From Pseudomonas sp. LBUM920 (GTDB taxonomy: Bacteria > Pseudomonadota > Gammaproteobacteria > Pseudomonadales > Pseudomonadaceae): 64,000 bases of DNA. Numbering within the stretch: position 1 is the stretch's first letter; each line of letters starts with the position of its first letter. The DNA lies in the NCBI RefSeq assembly GCF_003852315.1, contig NZ_CP027762.1, positions 5,065,501 through 5,129,500 of the forward strand. The letters run 5' to 3'. The position numbers and the translations under genes are program-made. The notes beneath the pieces are model-generated. The model saw only the letters and a list, made by a program, of their open reading frames with translations, ran no database searches and was not told where the DNA came from. Shown one piece after another: positions 16,919 to 24,866 of this stretch.

Positions 16919-17866
16919 ATGAAATTCGACACGGCCTACAGCCTGAGTCTCGATGACAAGCTATCGATCTACGACGTACGGGACCTGAATTTCGACGAAA
17001 CCAGTCCTTTCGACTCCGACAAGGACAGCTTCCTGTGCCCCAACGATGAGTGCCGCGCAGCGTTCGATGCGGGCATCGCCCTCAGCACCTTCAACGCAAA
17101 AAACGTCAACTATCAGCGCACGCCGCATTTTAAGAACAAGGCCAGTACCCAGCACATTGACGGCTGCCGCTACGCCAGCACGCACAAGACTGCGACCGGC
17201 GAAACTGATGATGAGCGCGAGGACAGTTTCCCATCAGAATGGGTACTGACGCGACGCCAGTACGAGCGCAAGCTGGCCATGACCGGCACCGAAGCCGGCG
17301 TCCCACGCGATCCCACGAAGGTTGCGTCTACTCGTACCGGTTCGTCCCCCAGCGCCAGCGACTCTACCCCAGACAAAACCAGCGTGTTCGCCCACCCGGT
17401 GGAATGCTATGTGTCGAATATCGACGATAAAGACAAGCTCAAGAGCATGCCGCTGAAGATCGGCGATCACACGGCAACCTATTGGACGTTTTTCAAGAAG
17501 ATCGAGTACCTGCAGGACAACAACGGCCTGATCTACTGGGGGAAAATCAAGGAGATCAAGGATTACACGGCCAGCTTTCGCATCGATTTCGAAAAGAAAG
17601 TGTGGCTCGACAAGAAGCCCTACTCGGTCAACGTCTACCTGAGCAAAAAACTCATCGAAAACTACCGCAAGCGCACGGCGTTCCTGGAACAGATCAAGGC
17701 GGCAGCAGACAGTAAAAAGGCGCTGTATTGCTTCTTTTATGGGGTCACGCCGCAATTGAAACAGGTGCCGAGCAAGAAAAACCCCGAGCAGACATTCGGG
17801 GTCTTCAGCGCGAATATCGAGAACCTGGATCACCTGATCATTCGAGAAGCGCCGGGCGTGGAATAA
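16919..17866 (+). CDS. Uncharacterised protein with N-terminal zinc-ligand motif
   Basis: A 315-aa soluble protein that I do not recognise. C40 and C45 (FLCPNDECR), H70 (TPHFK), and H79 with C83 (HIDGC) make a plausible zinc site. The order CP..C then HF..H resembles the N-terminal finger of CoiA-like competence proteins, but the rest shows no nuclease motif that I can identify. Residues ~110-150 are polar and Ser/Thr/Pro-rich, probably a linker. The C-terminal ~170 residues are a charged alpha/beta domain. It is followed by a LexA-box XRE gene. Confidence 0.8.
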   Translation: MKFDTAYSLSLDDKLSIYDVRDLNFDETSPFDSDKDSFLCPNDECRAAFDAGIALSTFNAKNVNYQRTPHFKNKASTQHIDGCRYASTHKTATGETDDEREDSFPSEWVLTRRQYERKLAMTGTEAGVPRDPTKVASTRTGSSPSASDSTPDKTSVFAHPVECYVSNIDDKDKLKSMPLKIGDHTATYWTFFKKIEYLQDNNGLIYWGKIKEIKDYTASFRIDFEKKVWLDKKPYSVNVYLSKKLIENYRKRTAFLEQIKAAADSKKALYCFFYGVTPQLKQVPSKKNPEQTFGVFSANIENLDHLIIREAPGVE

Positions 17867-17918
17867 CGCGCGGCCCAAACGCCATTAAAAAAATCCAGTT
17901 GATGAGCGGTCAAAACAA

Positions 17919-17934
17919 CTGTACAAAAACACAG
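17919..17934 (+). promoter_or_regulatory. LexA-type SOS box
   Basis: CTGT-ACAAAAAC-ACAG matches the CTGT-N8-ACAG gammaproteobacterial LexA site exactly. It directly abuts a TATAGT -10 element at 17935-17940, so a bound repressor would block the promoter. The XRE gene begins 40 bp downstream at 17974. Confidence 0.7.
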
Positions 17935-17973
17935 TATAGTTTGCCTTCCCCCGTCGAACCTGGAGAAACCCCC

Positions 17974-18354
17974 ATGTCCTCTCTGGCAATGAGCTCTTTT
18001 GTAGAACAGCAGATCGTCCTGCACCAATTCACCGCCAAGCACAGTGTGCAGGCCCGCGCAATGCTTGGCTGGAGCCGGGAAGAACTGGCCCGCCAAGCCG
18101 GGCTGGCGGTCGAAACGGTGCAACGCTTTGAAAGCCAGGGCGATGTAGACGATGAAACCCGCCTAGTATTGGCCTTTCGGCTGGAAGCTGAGGGGCTGGT
18201 GTTTTTCCCGGGGTTTGCGCCGGGTTGGGGCATGAGTGCGCGCAAGTTCGACAAGGCCCCGGCCGAGCCCGCTGCACAAGGCATCATTTCGCGGCTGATG
18301 GGCTCAACAGCGGCATCAATTGATTCACCAACGCCTCAACCGAATGGTGCGTAG
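17974..18354 (+). CDS. XRE-family DNA-binding protein (SOS-controlled?)
   Basis: A 126-aa protein with an XRE/Cro-type HTH near residues 27-75 (ARAMLGWSREELARQAGLAV, then ETVQRFESQG). The C-terminal ~40 residues are Ala/Pro-rich without a recognised domain. The ATG at 17974 has GGAG 9 nt upstream. A LexA-type box overlaps its promoter. Its 3' end overlaps the convergent NTPase gene by 71 bp, so the tail of the protein may be a late extension. The target genes are unknown. Confidence 0.82.
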   Translation: MSSLAMSSFVEQQIVLHQFTAKHSVQARAMLGWSREELARQAGLAVETVQRFESQGDVDDETRLVLAFRLEAEGLVFFPGFAPGWGMSARKFDKAPAEPAAQGIISRLMGSTAASIDSPTPQPNGA

Positions 18355-18841
18355 CGTCCAGCCGGATCACCGGGCAGCTCAGTGGTTTCAGCCAGCTTTC
18401 ATGCCGACGCAGGCTGCGTAGGCTGTGGTTACCATCATCGTAACGAGCAGCCCAGGCGAGAAACGCGACGCTGTTTTCATGGCGGCTGCCGCCCTCCAGA
18501 ATTCGGTCACCATAGCGCTGCTCTTCGCGCAGTTGCAGCCGGTGCAGGCGAACTGGCGGGTCTACGCGCAGAAACACCACTTGGGTGAACTGTGGGATCA
18601 TGGCATCGCCCCATCCGCACACCGAGCCGGACAGCACCCAGCCTTCGAGGCCGGCACTCTGTTCCTGTAACAGACGCGTGCGTTCATCCCGTAACCGAGC
18701 AACGGTGAACGGTTCCGGAGTTTGCTGCCAGAAGAAGTCGTCGGAGTCGAAATAAACCACCTTCAAGCGTTCGGCCAAGGCTTTGCCCAGTGTCGTGGTG
18801 CCTGCGCCCGCAGCGCCGAGGATGTGAATTTTATGGCGCAT
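18284..18841 (-). CDS. Small P-loop NTPase / nucleotide kinase-like protein
   Basis: A 185-aa adenylate-kinase-like P-loop protein. The Walker A region is GAAGAGTTTLG, with Thr where the usual Lys stands (GxxxxGKT); I recall GxxGxGTTTLG as common in this family, so it need not be inactive. YFDSDDFFW follows, as in small-molecule kinases. I start at the ATG at 18841, preceded by GGGGGAAAG; 13 further upstream codons are dropped. The substrate is unknown. The gene is codirectional with, and 38 bp from, the GlxA-type regulator gene. Confidence 0.8.
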   Translation of the reverse strand: MRHKIHILGAAGAGTTTLGKALAERLKVVYFDSDDFFWQQTPEPFTVARLRDERTRLLQEQSAGLEGWVLSGSVCGWGDAMIPQFTQVVFLRVDPPVRLHRLQLREEQRYGDRILEGGSRHENSVAFLAWAARYDDGNHSLRSLRRHESWLKPLSCPVIRLDATHHSVEALVNQLMPLLSPSAAK

Positions 18842-18879
18842 AACTTTCCCCCTTAACCTGAGTGTAAGCCGTTGGGGCA

Positions 18880-19812
18880 TCAGGCCTGCAATTGCAGCGC
18901 ACGGCGCATCATTTGTGGCGGCTGGCCGAAGGCACGCAGGAAGGCGCGACGCATGCGCTCCGGGTCATCGAAGCCGGTGTCGCGGGCAATGATGTCGATA
19001 GGGTGGTCGCCGGATTCAAGCATCAGGCGCGCCGCTTCAATGCGCAGGCGTTCGATCGCCTTGGCCGGGGTGTGGCCGGTTTCGCTGCGAAACAGACGGC
19101 TGAACTGGCGCGGACTAAGGTGCGCGACGTCGGCCAGCCGTTCAACCGAGAGCTCTTCCTGTAAATGCTGGCGGGCGTAGACCAGGGCGGTTTGCACGCG
19201 GTCGGACTTGGGGTCGATGTCCAGCAGCGCGGAAAATTGCGACTGGCCGCCCGCACGGCGATGGTAGATCACCAACTTGCGCGCGACCTCGCGGGCCACC
19301 TCTATACCCAGGTCGTTTTCGACAAGGGCCAGGGCCAGGTCAAGGCAGGCGGTCATGCCGGCAGAAGTCCAGAGTGGGCCGTCGACAGTGAAGATGCGGT
19401 CTTCTTCAAGCCTCACAGTGGGATAAGCCTGACGAAAGGCACGGGCGTGGTACCAGTGAGTGGTTGCCTTGCGGTCTTCCAGCAGTCCGGCGGCCGCCAG
19501 GTGGAAAGAGCCGGTGCAGGCAGACGTCACACGACGCGACGTCACCACTGCCTGCTGCAAGTAGCTGAGCAGGCCAGGCGTGGCGTCGAGCACTTCGTTA
19601 TCGCCCACCACCAACACCGTGTCGTATGGACCAAAAGGCACGGTATCAATGGCAAAACCCATGGAGCTTTTGATCGGCCCGCCTTCCTCGGATACCAGGT
19701 CTACCCGATAGAACGGCCGTTGCACCTCCAGGTTGGCGAATTCAAACACCGTACTGGTGCTCAGGCTGAGCATCTGAAAACCCGGAAACAGCAAAATACC
19801 GACAGACACCAT
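18880..19812 (-). CDS. GlxA-family transcriptional regulator
   Basis: A 310-aa regulator with an N-terminal DJ-1/PfpI (class I amidotransferase-like) domain, residues ~1-190, and a C-terminal AraC-type double HTH (LSPRQFSRLFRSETGHTPAK, then IDIIARDTGFDDPERMRRAF). The cysteine in SACTGSFHLA is at the nucleophile elbow. The ATG at 19812 has GAGG 7 nt upstream, so the TTG at 19818 is not needed. It is divergent from an SDR gene, a likely target. The ligand is unknown. Confidence 0.9.
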   Translation of the reverse strand: MVSVGILLFPGFQMLSLSTSTVFEFANLEVQRPFYRVDLVSEEGGPIKSSMGFAIDTVPFGPYDTVLVVGDNEVLDATPGLLSYLQQAVVTSRRVTSACTGSFHLAAAGLLEDRKATTHWYHARAFRQAYPTVRLEEDRIFTVDGPLWTSAGMTACLDLALALVENDLGIEVAREVARKLVIYHRRAGGQSQFSALLDIDPKSDRVQTALVYARQHLQEELSVERLADVAHLSPRQFSRLFRSETGHTPAKAIERLRIEAARLMLESGDHPIDIIARDTGFDDPERMRRAFLRAFGQPPQMMRRALQLQA

Positions 19813-19926
19813 GGTCAAACCTCATGTCTCTAAAGGAGGGATATACGACATTGCAGCCATGACATTACACCCATAATCTTGGTTGCAACAAGGCCCTCCT
19901 TCCTCGGCCCTCCTGGAGCAACTGCA

Positions 19927-20718
19927 ATGACTCAATCCAAAGGTTATGCGCTGATTACCGGCGCTTCTTCAGGTATTGGCGCCACCTACGCCGATCGCCT
20001 GGCTCGCCAGGGTTACGACCTGATATTGGTGGCACGTAACCAGCACCGGCTGGAGCGACTGGCGACTCAGCTCAACGCCAACACCCAACGGGATATTCAC
20101 GTGGTGGTGGCCGACCTGAACCTGCCGGCCGATCTGGCCCGTGTTGAACAGATCCTGCACGACGACAGGCGCATCAGCCTGTTGGTGAACAACGCCGGCA
20201 TCGGTGCCACCGCGTCCTTGCTGGACAGCGATGCGGACAAGATGGAGGCGATGATCCTGCTCAATGTGCTGGCCCTCACCCGCCTGGCCAAAGCCGCAGC
20301 AACCAACTTTGTCGCCCAGGGTCGCGGCACCCTGATCAACATCGGTTCGATCGTGGCGGTCGCACCCAAGCTGCTGAATGGCGTTTACGGAGGCACCAAG
20401 GCGTTTGTGCAGGCGTTTACTGAATCACTCGAGCATGAGCTGAGCGACAAGGGAGTACGGGTTCAAGTGGTGTTGCCCGGTGCCATCGCCACCGAGTTCT
20501 GGGACGTTGCCGGCCTGCCGGTGAGCAACCTGCCCGAGACAATGGTCATGACCACGCAAAACCTGGTAGATGCCGCGCTGGCAGGGCTCGCACAAGGTGA
20601 AAAAGTCACGATCCCGTCACTGCCCGATAGCCTGGATTGGGACGCTTACGAAACCGCGCGCCTGGCCTTGGGGCCAAACCTGTCACGCAGCAGCCCGGCC
20701 CCACGTTACGGCGTGTAG
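19927..20718 (+). CDS. SDR-family oxidoreductase
   Basis: A 263-aa classical short-chain dehydrogenase. The cofactor loop TGASSGIG lies at residues 10-17, NNAG near 90, and the catalytic pair YGGTK with an upstream Ser in NIGSIV. The fold resembles the DltE/YqjQ-type subgroup. Preferred cofactor and substrate are not evident. It is divergent from the GlxA-type regulator across 114 bp. Confidence 0.88.
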   Translation: MTQSKGYALITGASSGIGATYADRLARQGYDLILVARNQHRLERLATQLNANTQRDIHVVVADLNLPADLARVEQILHDDRRISLLVNNAGIGATASLLDSDADKMEAMILLNVLALTRLAKAAATNFVAQGRGTLINIGSIVAVAPKLLNGVYGGTKAFVQAFTESLEHELSDKGVRVQVVLPGAIATEFWDVAGLPVSNLPETMVMTTQNLVDAALAGLAQGEKVTIPSLPDSLDWDAYETARLALGPNLSRSSPAPRYGV

Positions 20719-20742
20719 TCAGCTAATAGACTGAAGCCCAGG

Positions 20743-21477
20743 TCAGTGGCCGCCTGGGCCGCCGGCGTTGTTCTGTCGATAGGCGTAGAGCAACGCGTGC
20801 AAAGCATCGCGGGACCACCGAGCGCCATAAAACCAGAGTTTCGCCCCCTCTGCCAACGGCTCGCACACGGCGGGATACCCGCTTATGCACGCACCATGAA
20901 ACGCCGCAGATTGATCATCAGACACCAAGGCATCAAGCCGATGCCTGGTCACCAGATCGTCGATTTCACGCGTCCGCAAAGAGAATTGAAGGCTGTGGTC
21001 TTCACGTCGTGCATCTACCGGTACCAATTGCGCACCGGCCAGTTGCAGGATGTCGAACGCTCGGCGCAAGGCTGCACTGTGTTCAACGGGTTCGTAATGA
21101 GCCCCGTGCACATACCGGTCAGCGAACCCGATGCGCCACCCTGCGAGCACCTTGGAAGCGGTAAAAGTGCTGTTATTGCGTACCAGAGGCACTTCAACCA
21201 TCACAGGCCCAGTGGGCTCGATACCACTCAAAGCGACGAGTGACAGCGCAGGATCCCGCACGGGTTTTATCGGCGCAGCCACGGCGTTGTAGCCGGGAAT
21301 GAGTGCGACACCCTTTGGATAATCAGCGCCGAAGACGATACCGCCCGGGTTGGCTTTATCGGGTTGGGCCTGGGCCGGCGCAGCGTTTGAGCCGCCCGCT
21401 TCACCCGCTTCCGGCAAGGAAGGCCCAAGTCGACAAGGCAAGCCCAATCGCCAATGCTCCCTACAGTTTTTTTCCAT
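20743..21477 (-). pseudogene. Amidase-like C-terminal remnant
   Basis: About 244 codons whose last ~130 residues resemble the C-terminal part of amidase-signature enzymes: a helix with AALRRAFDILQLAGAQLVPV, then DALVSDD, GYPAVCEPL and a FYGARWSRDALHALLYAY ending. The Gly/Ser-rich catalytic core with the Ser-Ser-Lys triad is not visible. The N-terminal ~60 residues do not look like an enzyme. The start is uncertain (ATG 21477 or GTG 21489). I read it as a truncated amidase; it could instead be a shortened, non-catalytic relative that is still expressed. Confidence 0.5.
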
Positions 21478-21584
21478 CAGAACCCGCACCCCGACAATGA
21501 CCGTGCGGGATCATCGCACTCGGACCTGATGGTTGTCGCAGGGCTGAAATACCTTGAAAACTCATTTTCCTACGGCCCCAAACT

Positions 21585-22643
21585 TCAGCCCGCCGCGTGC
21601 TCTTTCGCACCTTGAGTTTCCACGTCCAACCACCACGCATGCCCACGCTCAGGCTGGTTCAGATTGAACGCTTGCCCCATCGCCGGCGTGGTAATCGAAA
21701 CGTTGCGCTCCCAGGCCAGGGCCATGATGCGGTCAAACGGCTCGTGCCAGGCATGGAACGCCAGGTCGAACGTGCCGTTATGAATCGGCAGCAGCCAACG
21801 GCCTTTAAGGTCGATATGCGCCTGCAAGGTTTGCTCCGGCTGCATGTGCACATGGGGCCAGTCGACGTTGTAAGCACCTGTTTCCATCAGCGTCAGATCA
21901 AACGGGCCGTATTGTTCGCCGATGCGTTTGAAACCGTCGAAATAACCCGTGTCGCCACTGAAAAAGACCCGCCGCGCACCGTCGATCATCACCCAGGAAC
22001 ACCACAGGGTCTGGTTGCCGTCAAACAGACCGCGCCCGGAAAAGTGCTGGGCCGGCGTGGCGATAAAGCGAATGCCATCGACCTCGGTGCCTTGCCACCA
22101 ATCCAGTTGCCTGACTTTGCTGGCGTCCACACCCCATTTCACCAGGGTGTCGCCCACACCCAGCGGGGCGAGAAAGTAGCGGGTTTTGTCGGCCAGCTGG
22201 ACCACGGCCTTATGGTCCAGGTGGTCATAGTGATTGTGCGAAAGAATCACCGCTTCCAGCGGCGGCAAGTCTTCAAGGCTGATGGGCGGCTGATGGAAGC
22301 GTTTGGGCCCGGCCCAACTGAACGGTGAAGCGCGCTCGGCAAACACCGGGTCGGTTAGCCAGAACTTACCGCGCATTTTCAGCAACACGGTGGAATGCCC
22401 CAGACGGAACACGCTGTGATCGGGAGCGGCCAGCAGTTGCTCGCGTGTCAGCGGTTGCACCGGGATCTTGCCCACAGGGCGCGTGCTGCGCGGCTTGTTG
22501 AAAAGCATGTTCCAGAAAATCCGCAACGTCTTGCCAAAGCCGCCATGTTGCACTGGGGCATCGTTGGTGAAATGCCCTTGCTCCTGCTCGGCAGGCTTGA
22601 GTGCTTCAGGCGAAGGGTCGAGACGGCTTGAAATCGTGGCCAT
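21585..22643 (-). CDS. MBL-fold metallo-hydrolase (UlaG/NAPE-PLD-like)
   Basis: A 352-aa metallo-beta-lactamase-fold hydrolase. The zinc motif reads SHNHYDHLD (HxHxDH type), with later ligands in the FFSGDTGYFDGF and LPIHNGTFDLAFH stretches. The layout matches the NAPE-PLD/UlaG branch, not true beta-lactamases. A hydrophilic N-terminus without a signal peptide suggests the cytoplasm. AGGAG lies 10 nt before the ATG. It is divergent from a TetR gene across a 122-bp gap carrying two matching operators, so it is very likely repressed by that protein. Confidence 0.88.
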   Translation of the reverse strand: MATISSRLDPSPEALKPAEQEQGHFTNDAPVQHGGFGKTLRIFWNMLFNKPRSTRPVGKIPVQPLTREQLLAAPDHSVFRLGHSTVLLKMRGKFWLTDPVFAERASPFSWAGPKRFHQPPISLEDLPPLEAVILSHNHYDHLDHKAVVQLADKTRYFLAPLGVGDTLVKWGVDASKVRQLDWWQGTEVDGIRFIATPAQHFSGRGLFDGNQTLWCSWVMIDGARRVFFSGDTGYFDGFKRIGEQYGPFDLTLMETGAYNVDWPHVHMQPEQTLQAHIDLKGRWLLPIHNGTFDLAFHAWHEPFDRIMALAWERNVSITTPAMGQAFNLNQPERGHAWWLDVETQGAKEHAAG

Positions 22644-22675
22644 TACAGAGTGACTCCTGGGGTCCGCTCATAAAT

Positions 22676-22691
22676 TACACTGCACAGTGTA
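22676..22691. promoter_or_regulatory. TetR-type operator 1
   Basis: TACACTGCACAGTGTA is a perfect 16-bp palindrome between the metallo-hydrolase and TetR genes, nearer the former. Confidence 0.75.
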
Positions 22692-22723
22692 GTTTCTAGA
22701 TTGCAACAAAACCCGGAGCAAGT

Positions 22724-22742
22724 AAACTACCGAGTGTAATTT
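22724..22742. promoter_or_regulatory. TetR-type operator 2
   Basis: AAACTACCGAGTGTAATTT shares both flanks (AAACTAC and AGTGTAATTT) with the complement of operator 1 but has a shorter centre. It lies 23 bp before the TetR start and so could serve autorepression. Confidence 0.6.
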
Positions 22743-22765
22743 CATCCAAGAGCCGAACGCCCTCC

Positions 22766-23389
22766 ATGACTGCTCCCCAACGCCTCACCGACCGCAAACG
22801 CGAAGCCATCGTGGCAGCGGCCATCACCGAGTTTCGGGCTAACGGGTTCGAGGTCACCAGCATGGACAAAATTGCGGCCACCGCCGGAGTCTCCAAGCGC
22901 ACGGTGTACAACCACTTTCCCAGCAAGGAAGAGTTGTTTGCAGAAATTCTGCACCAGTTGTGGGCCAGCAGCGTTGCCCAACTGGACGCCAGCTACGCCA
23001 GTGACCGCCCCCTGCGCGAGCAATTGCGCGGTTTGCTGCAGGCGAAGATGCAGATGATGTCGGACGCCAACTTCCTCGACCTGGCCCGTGTCGCGATCGC
23101 CGCCACCATTCATTCGCCCGAACGCGCGCAAGACATGGTCAACCGCTTGAGCAAACGCGAGGAAGGCTTCACCCAGTGGGTACGCGCGGCCCAGGAAGAT
23201 GGCCGCCTGGCCTGCACCGACCCGGCCTTTGCGGCCCATCAGATCCAGAGCCTGCTCAAGGCGTTCGCCTTTTGGCCGCAAATTACGCTGGGCCAACCTA
23301 CCCTCGACGCTGCCACACAGGCCAGCGTGATCGAATCGGCCATCGACCTGTTCCTGGCCGGCTACGAAGTCAGCCCTGCCCGTTCGTAA
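22766..23389 (+). CDS. TetR-family repressor
   Basis: A 207-aa TetR protein. The N-terminal HTH reads SMDKIAATAGVSKRTVYNHF (residues ~32-51), followed by SKEELF, and the rest is helical ligand-binding domain. The extended AefR-like C-terminal region is typical. It is divergent from the metallo-hydrolase, and two related inverted repeats lie in the gap. The inducer is unknown. Confidence 0.9.
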   Translation: MTAPQRLTDRKREAIVAAAITEFRANGFEVTSMDKIAATAGVSKRTVYNHFPSKEELFAEILHQLWASSVAQLDASYASDRPLREQLRGLLQAKMQMMSDANFLDLARVAIAATIHSPERAQDMVNRLSKREEGFTQWVRAAQEDGRLACTDPAFAAHQIQSLLKAFAFWPQITLGQPTLDAATQASVIESAIDLFLAGYEVSPARS

Positions 23390-23582
23390 TAAAGCCTGTT
23401 GCATGAGCGACATTCCAGGTCGTTTTTAGCGCATTCACCCGGTGTGCTGCGCAAATGGCTTGGAAGGACACTGATTATTCCCACGTGAATAACTGACAAT
23501 ATTCCCACCTAATATCCGATCAACGGTCCAAGCCGCTGACGCACGCTGTCGTATCTGCAAAAAAGAGCTGACCCGGAACACT

Positions 23583-24641
23583 ATGGAAAACAGACGAGGC
23601 AAAGGGCTGTCATTTGCCAGGCGTATCTACAAGCCAAGGATTATCGGCCTGGGTATCGGCTGTATCAGCGTCATCGGCGCCCTTTACCCGTTGGCCATGC
23701 CGGGCTGGGTATGGGCGCTACTGATATTCAACGGTTATGCCTGGGCCCATGTGGCGTACCAGCTCTCCACGCGCTCGCAATTTCCCTACCAGGCCGAACA
23801 ACGCAACTTGCTCTATGACTCGCTGCTCGGCGGTTTCTGGGCGGCGGCCACGCAATTCACACCGCTGACGACCGTGACCATCCTGTCGATGATGACCATG
23901 AACAACGTCGCGGCCGGGGGCAAGCGCCTGTTTCTGCGCGGGCTGGTGGCACAGGCGGGCGGTATCGGCGTGGCGTGGGCGCTGCTGGGGATCAAGTTCA
24001 ATCCCAACGTCAGCCTTGCCCAGGTGTATACCTGCCTGCCGATGCTGACGCTGTACCCGATGGCGATCGGCATGGTCTGCTATCAGTTGGCAATCAAACT
24101 CTCGGAACACAAACGCGCCCTCAGCGCCCTCAGCCGCGTCGACAGCCTCACCGGCCTGCTCAATCATGGCTCGTGGAAAGACCTGCTCAATCTCAAGTTC
24201 CACAAATGCCAGCAGCAACAAGGCCACGCCACCATTGCCTTGATCGATATCGACCATTTCAAACAGATCAACGACACCTACGGCCATATCGTCGGTGATC
24301 AGGTGTTGCGCCAGCTGAGTCAGGAGTTGCGTCAACACCTGAGGGAAAATGACTTGGCCGGCCGTTACGGCGGCGATGAGTTCTGCGTGATTCTTCCGCA
24401 AATGCCACTGGAAGAAGCCGCGCTGGTCATGGAACACATGCGAGAAACCTTTAGTAACTATCGCAATTCGCAGATCCCAGCGTTGCGCGTGAGCCTGAGC
24501 ATTGGTCTGGCAGACTTCCAACCCGTCTTCAGCGATGCGGCAATGTGGCTCAACGCCGCGGATCGCGCGCTCTATGCCGCCAAGGACACCGGCCGCAACC
24601 GGGTGAATGTCAGCCACTGTGTCGTCGCCCACTCCGCCTAA
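23583..24641 (+). CDS. MASE2-GGDEF diguanylate cyclase
   Basis: A 352-aa membrane-bound cyclase making c-di-GMP. Residues ~10-170 are a MASE2-type sensor with five to six hydrophobic helices (as in AdrA/DgcC). The GGDEF domain follows: DSLTGLLNHGSW at its start, IDIDHFKQIND, and the intact active site RYGGDEF. An RxxD inhibitory site (REND) lies five residues before GGDEF, so product inhibition is expected. The ATG at 23583 follows a weak AGCTGAC region. A BdlA-like dispersal receptor follows, 225 bp downstream. Confidence 0.92.
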   Translation: MENRRGKGLSFARRIYKPRIIGLGIGCISVIGALYPLAMPGWVWALLIFNGYAWAHVAYQLSTRSQFPYQAEQRNLLYDSLLGGFWAAATQFTPLTTVTILSMMTMNNVAAGGKRLFLRGLVAQAGGIGVAWALLGIKFNPNVSLAQVYTCLPMLTLYPMAIGMVCYQLAIKLSEHKRALSALSRVDSLTGLLNHGSWKDLLNLKFHKCQQQQGHATIALIDIDHFKQINDTYGHIVGDQVLRQLSQELRQHLRENDLAGRYGGDEFCVILPQMPLEEAALVMEHMRETFSNYRNSQIPALRVSLSIGLADFQPVFSDAAMWLNAADRALYAAKDTGRNRVNVSHCVVAHSA

Positions 24642-24866
24642 GTCGTCCTACAACACCTCGTCTGATTTCTCTTCCGCCGCACTGCTGCAGAAGCATAATG
24701 CCACCATTGGTCGCCTACTCATTGATGCCACCGCCCTGAAGGCGAACTTCTTGGCCGGCCGATCACTCTGAACCCGTTGTTCAACCCCCCTCTGTCAGCA
24801 CAAGGAAGCTGACAATGAGCAAGTCAACCGTAAGGCCTGGTGCCCTACGGGGGCAGGCGCATATTC

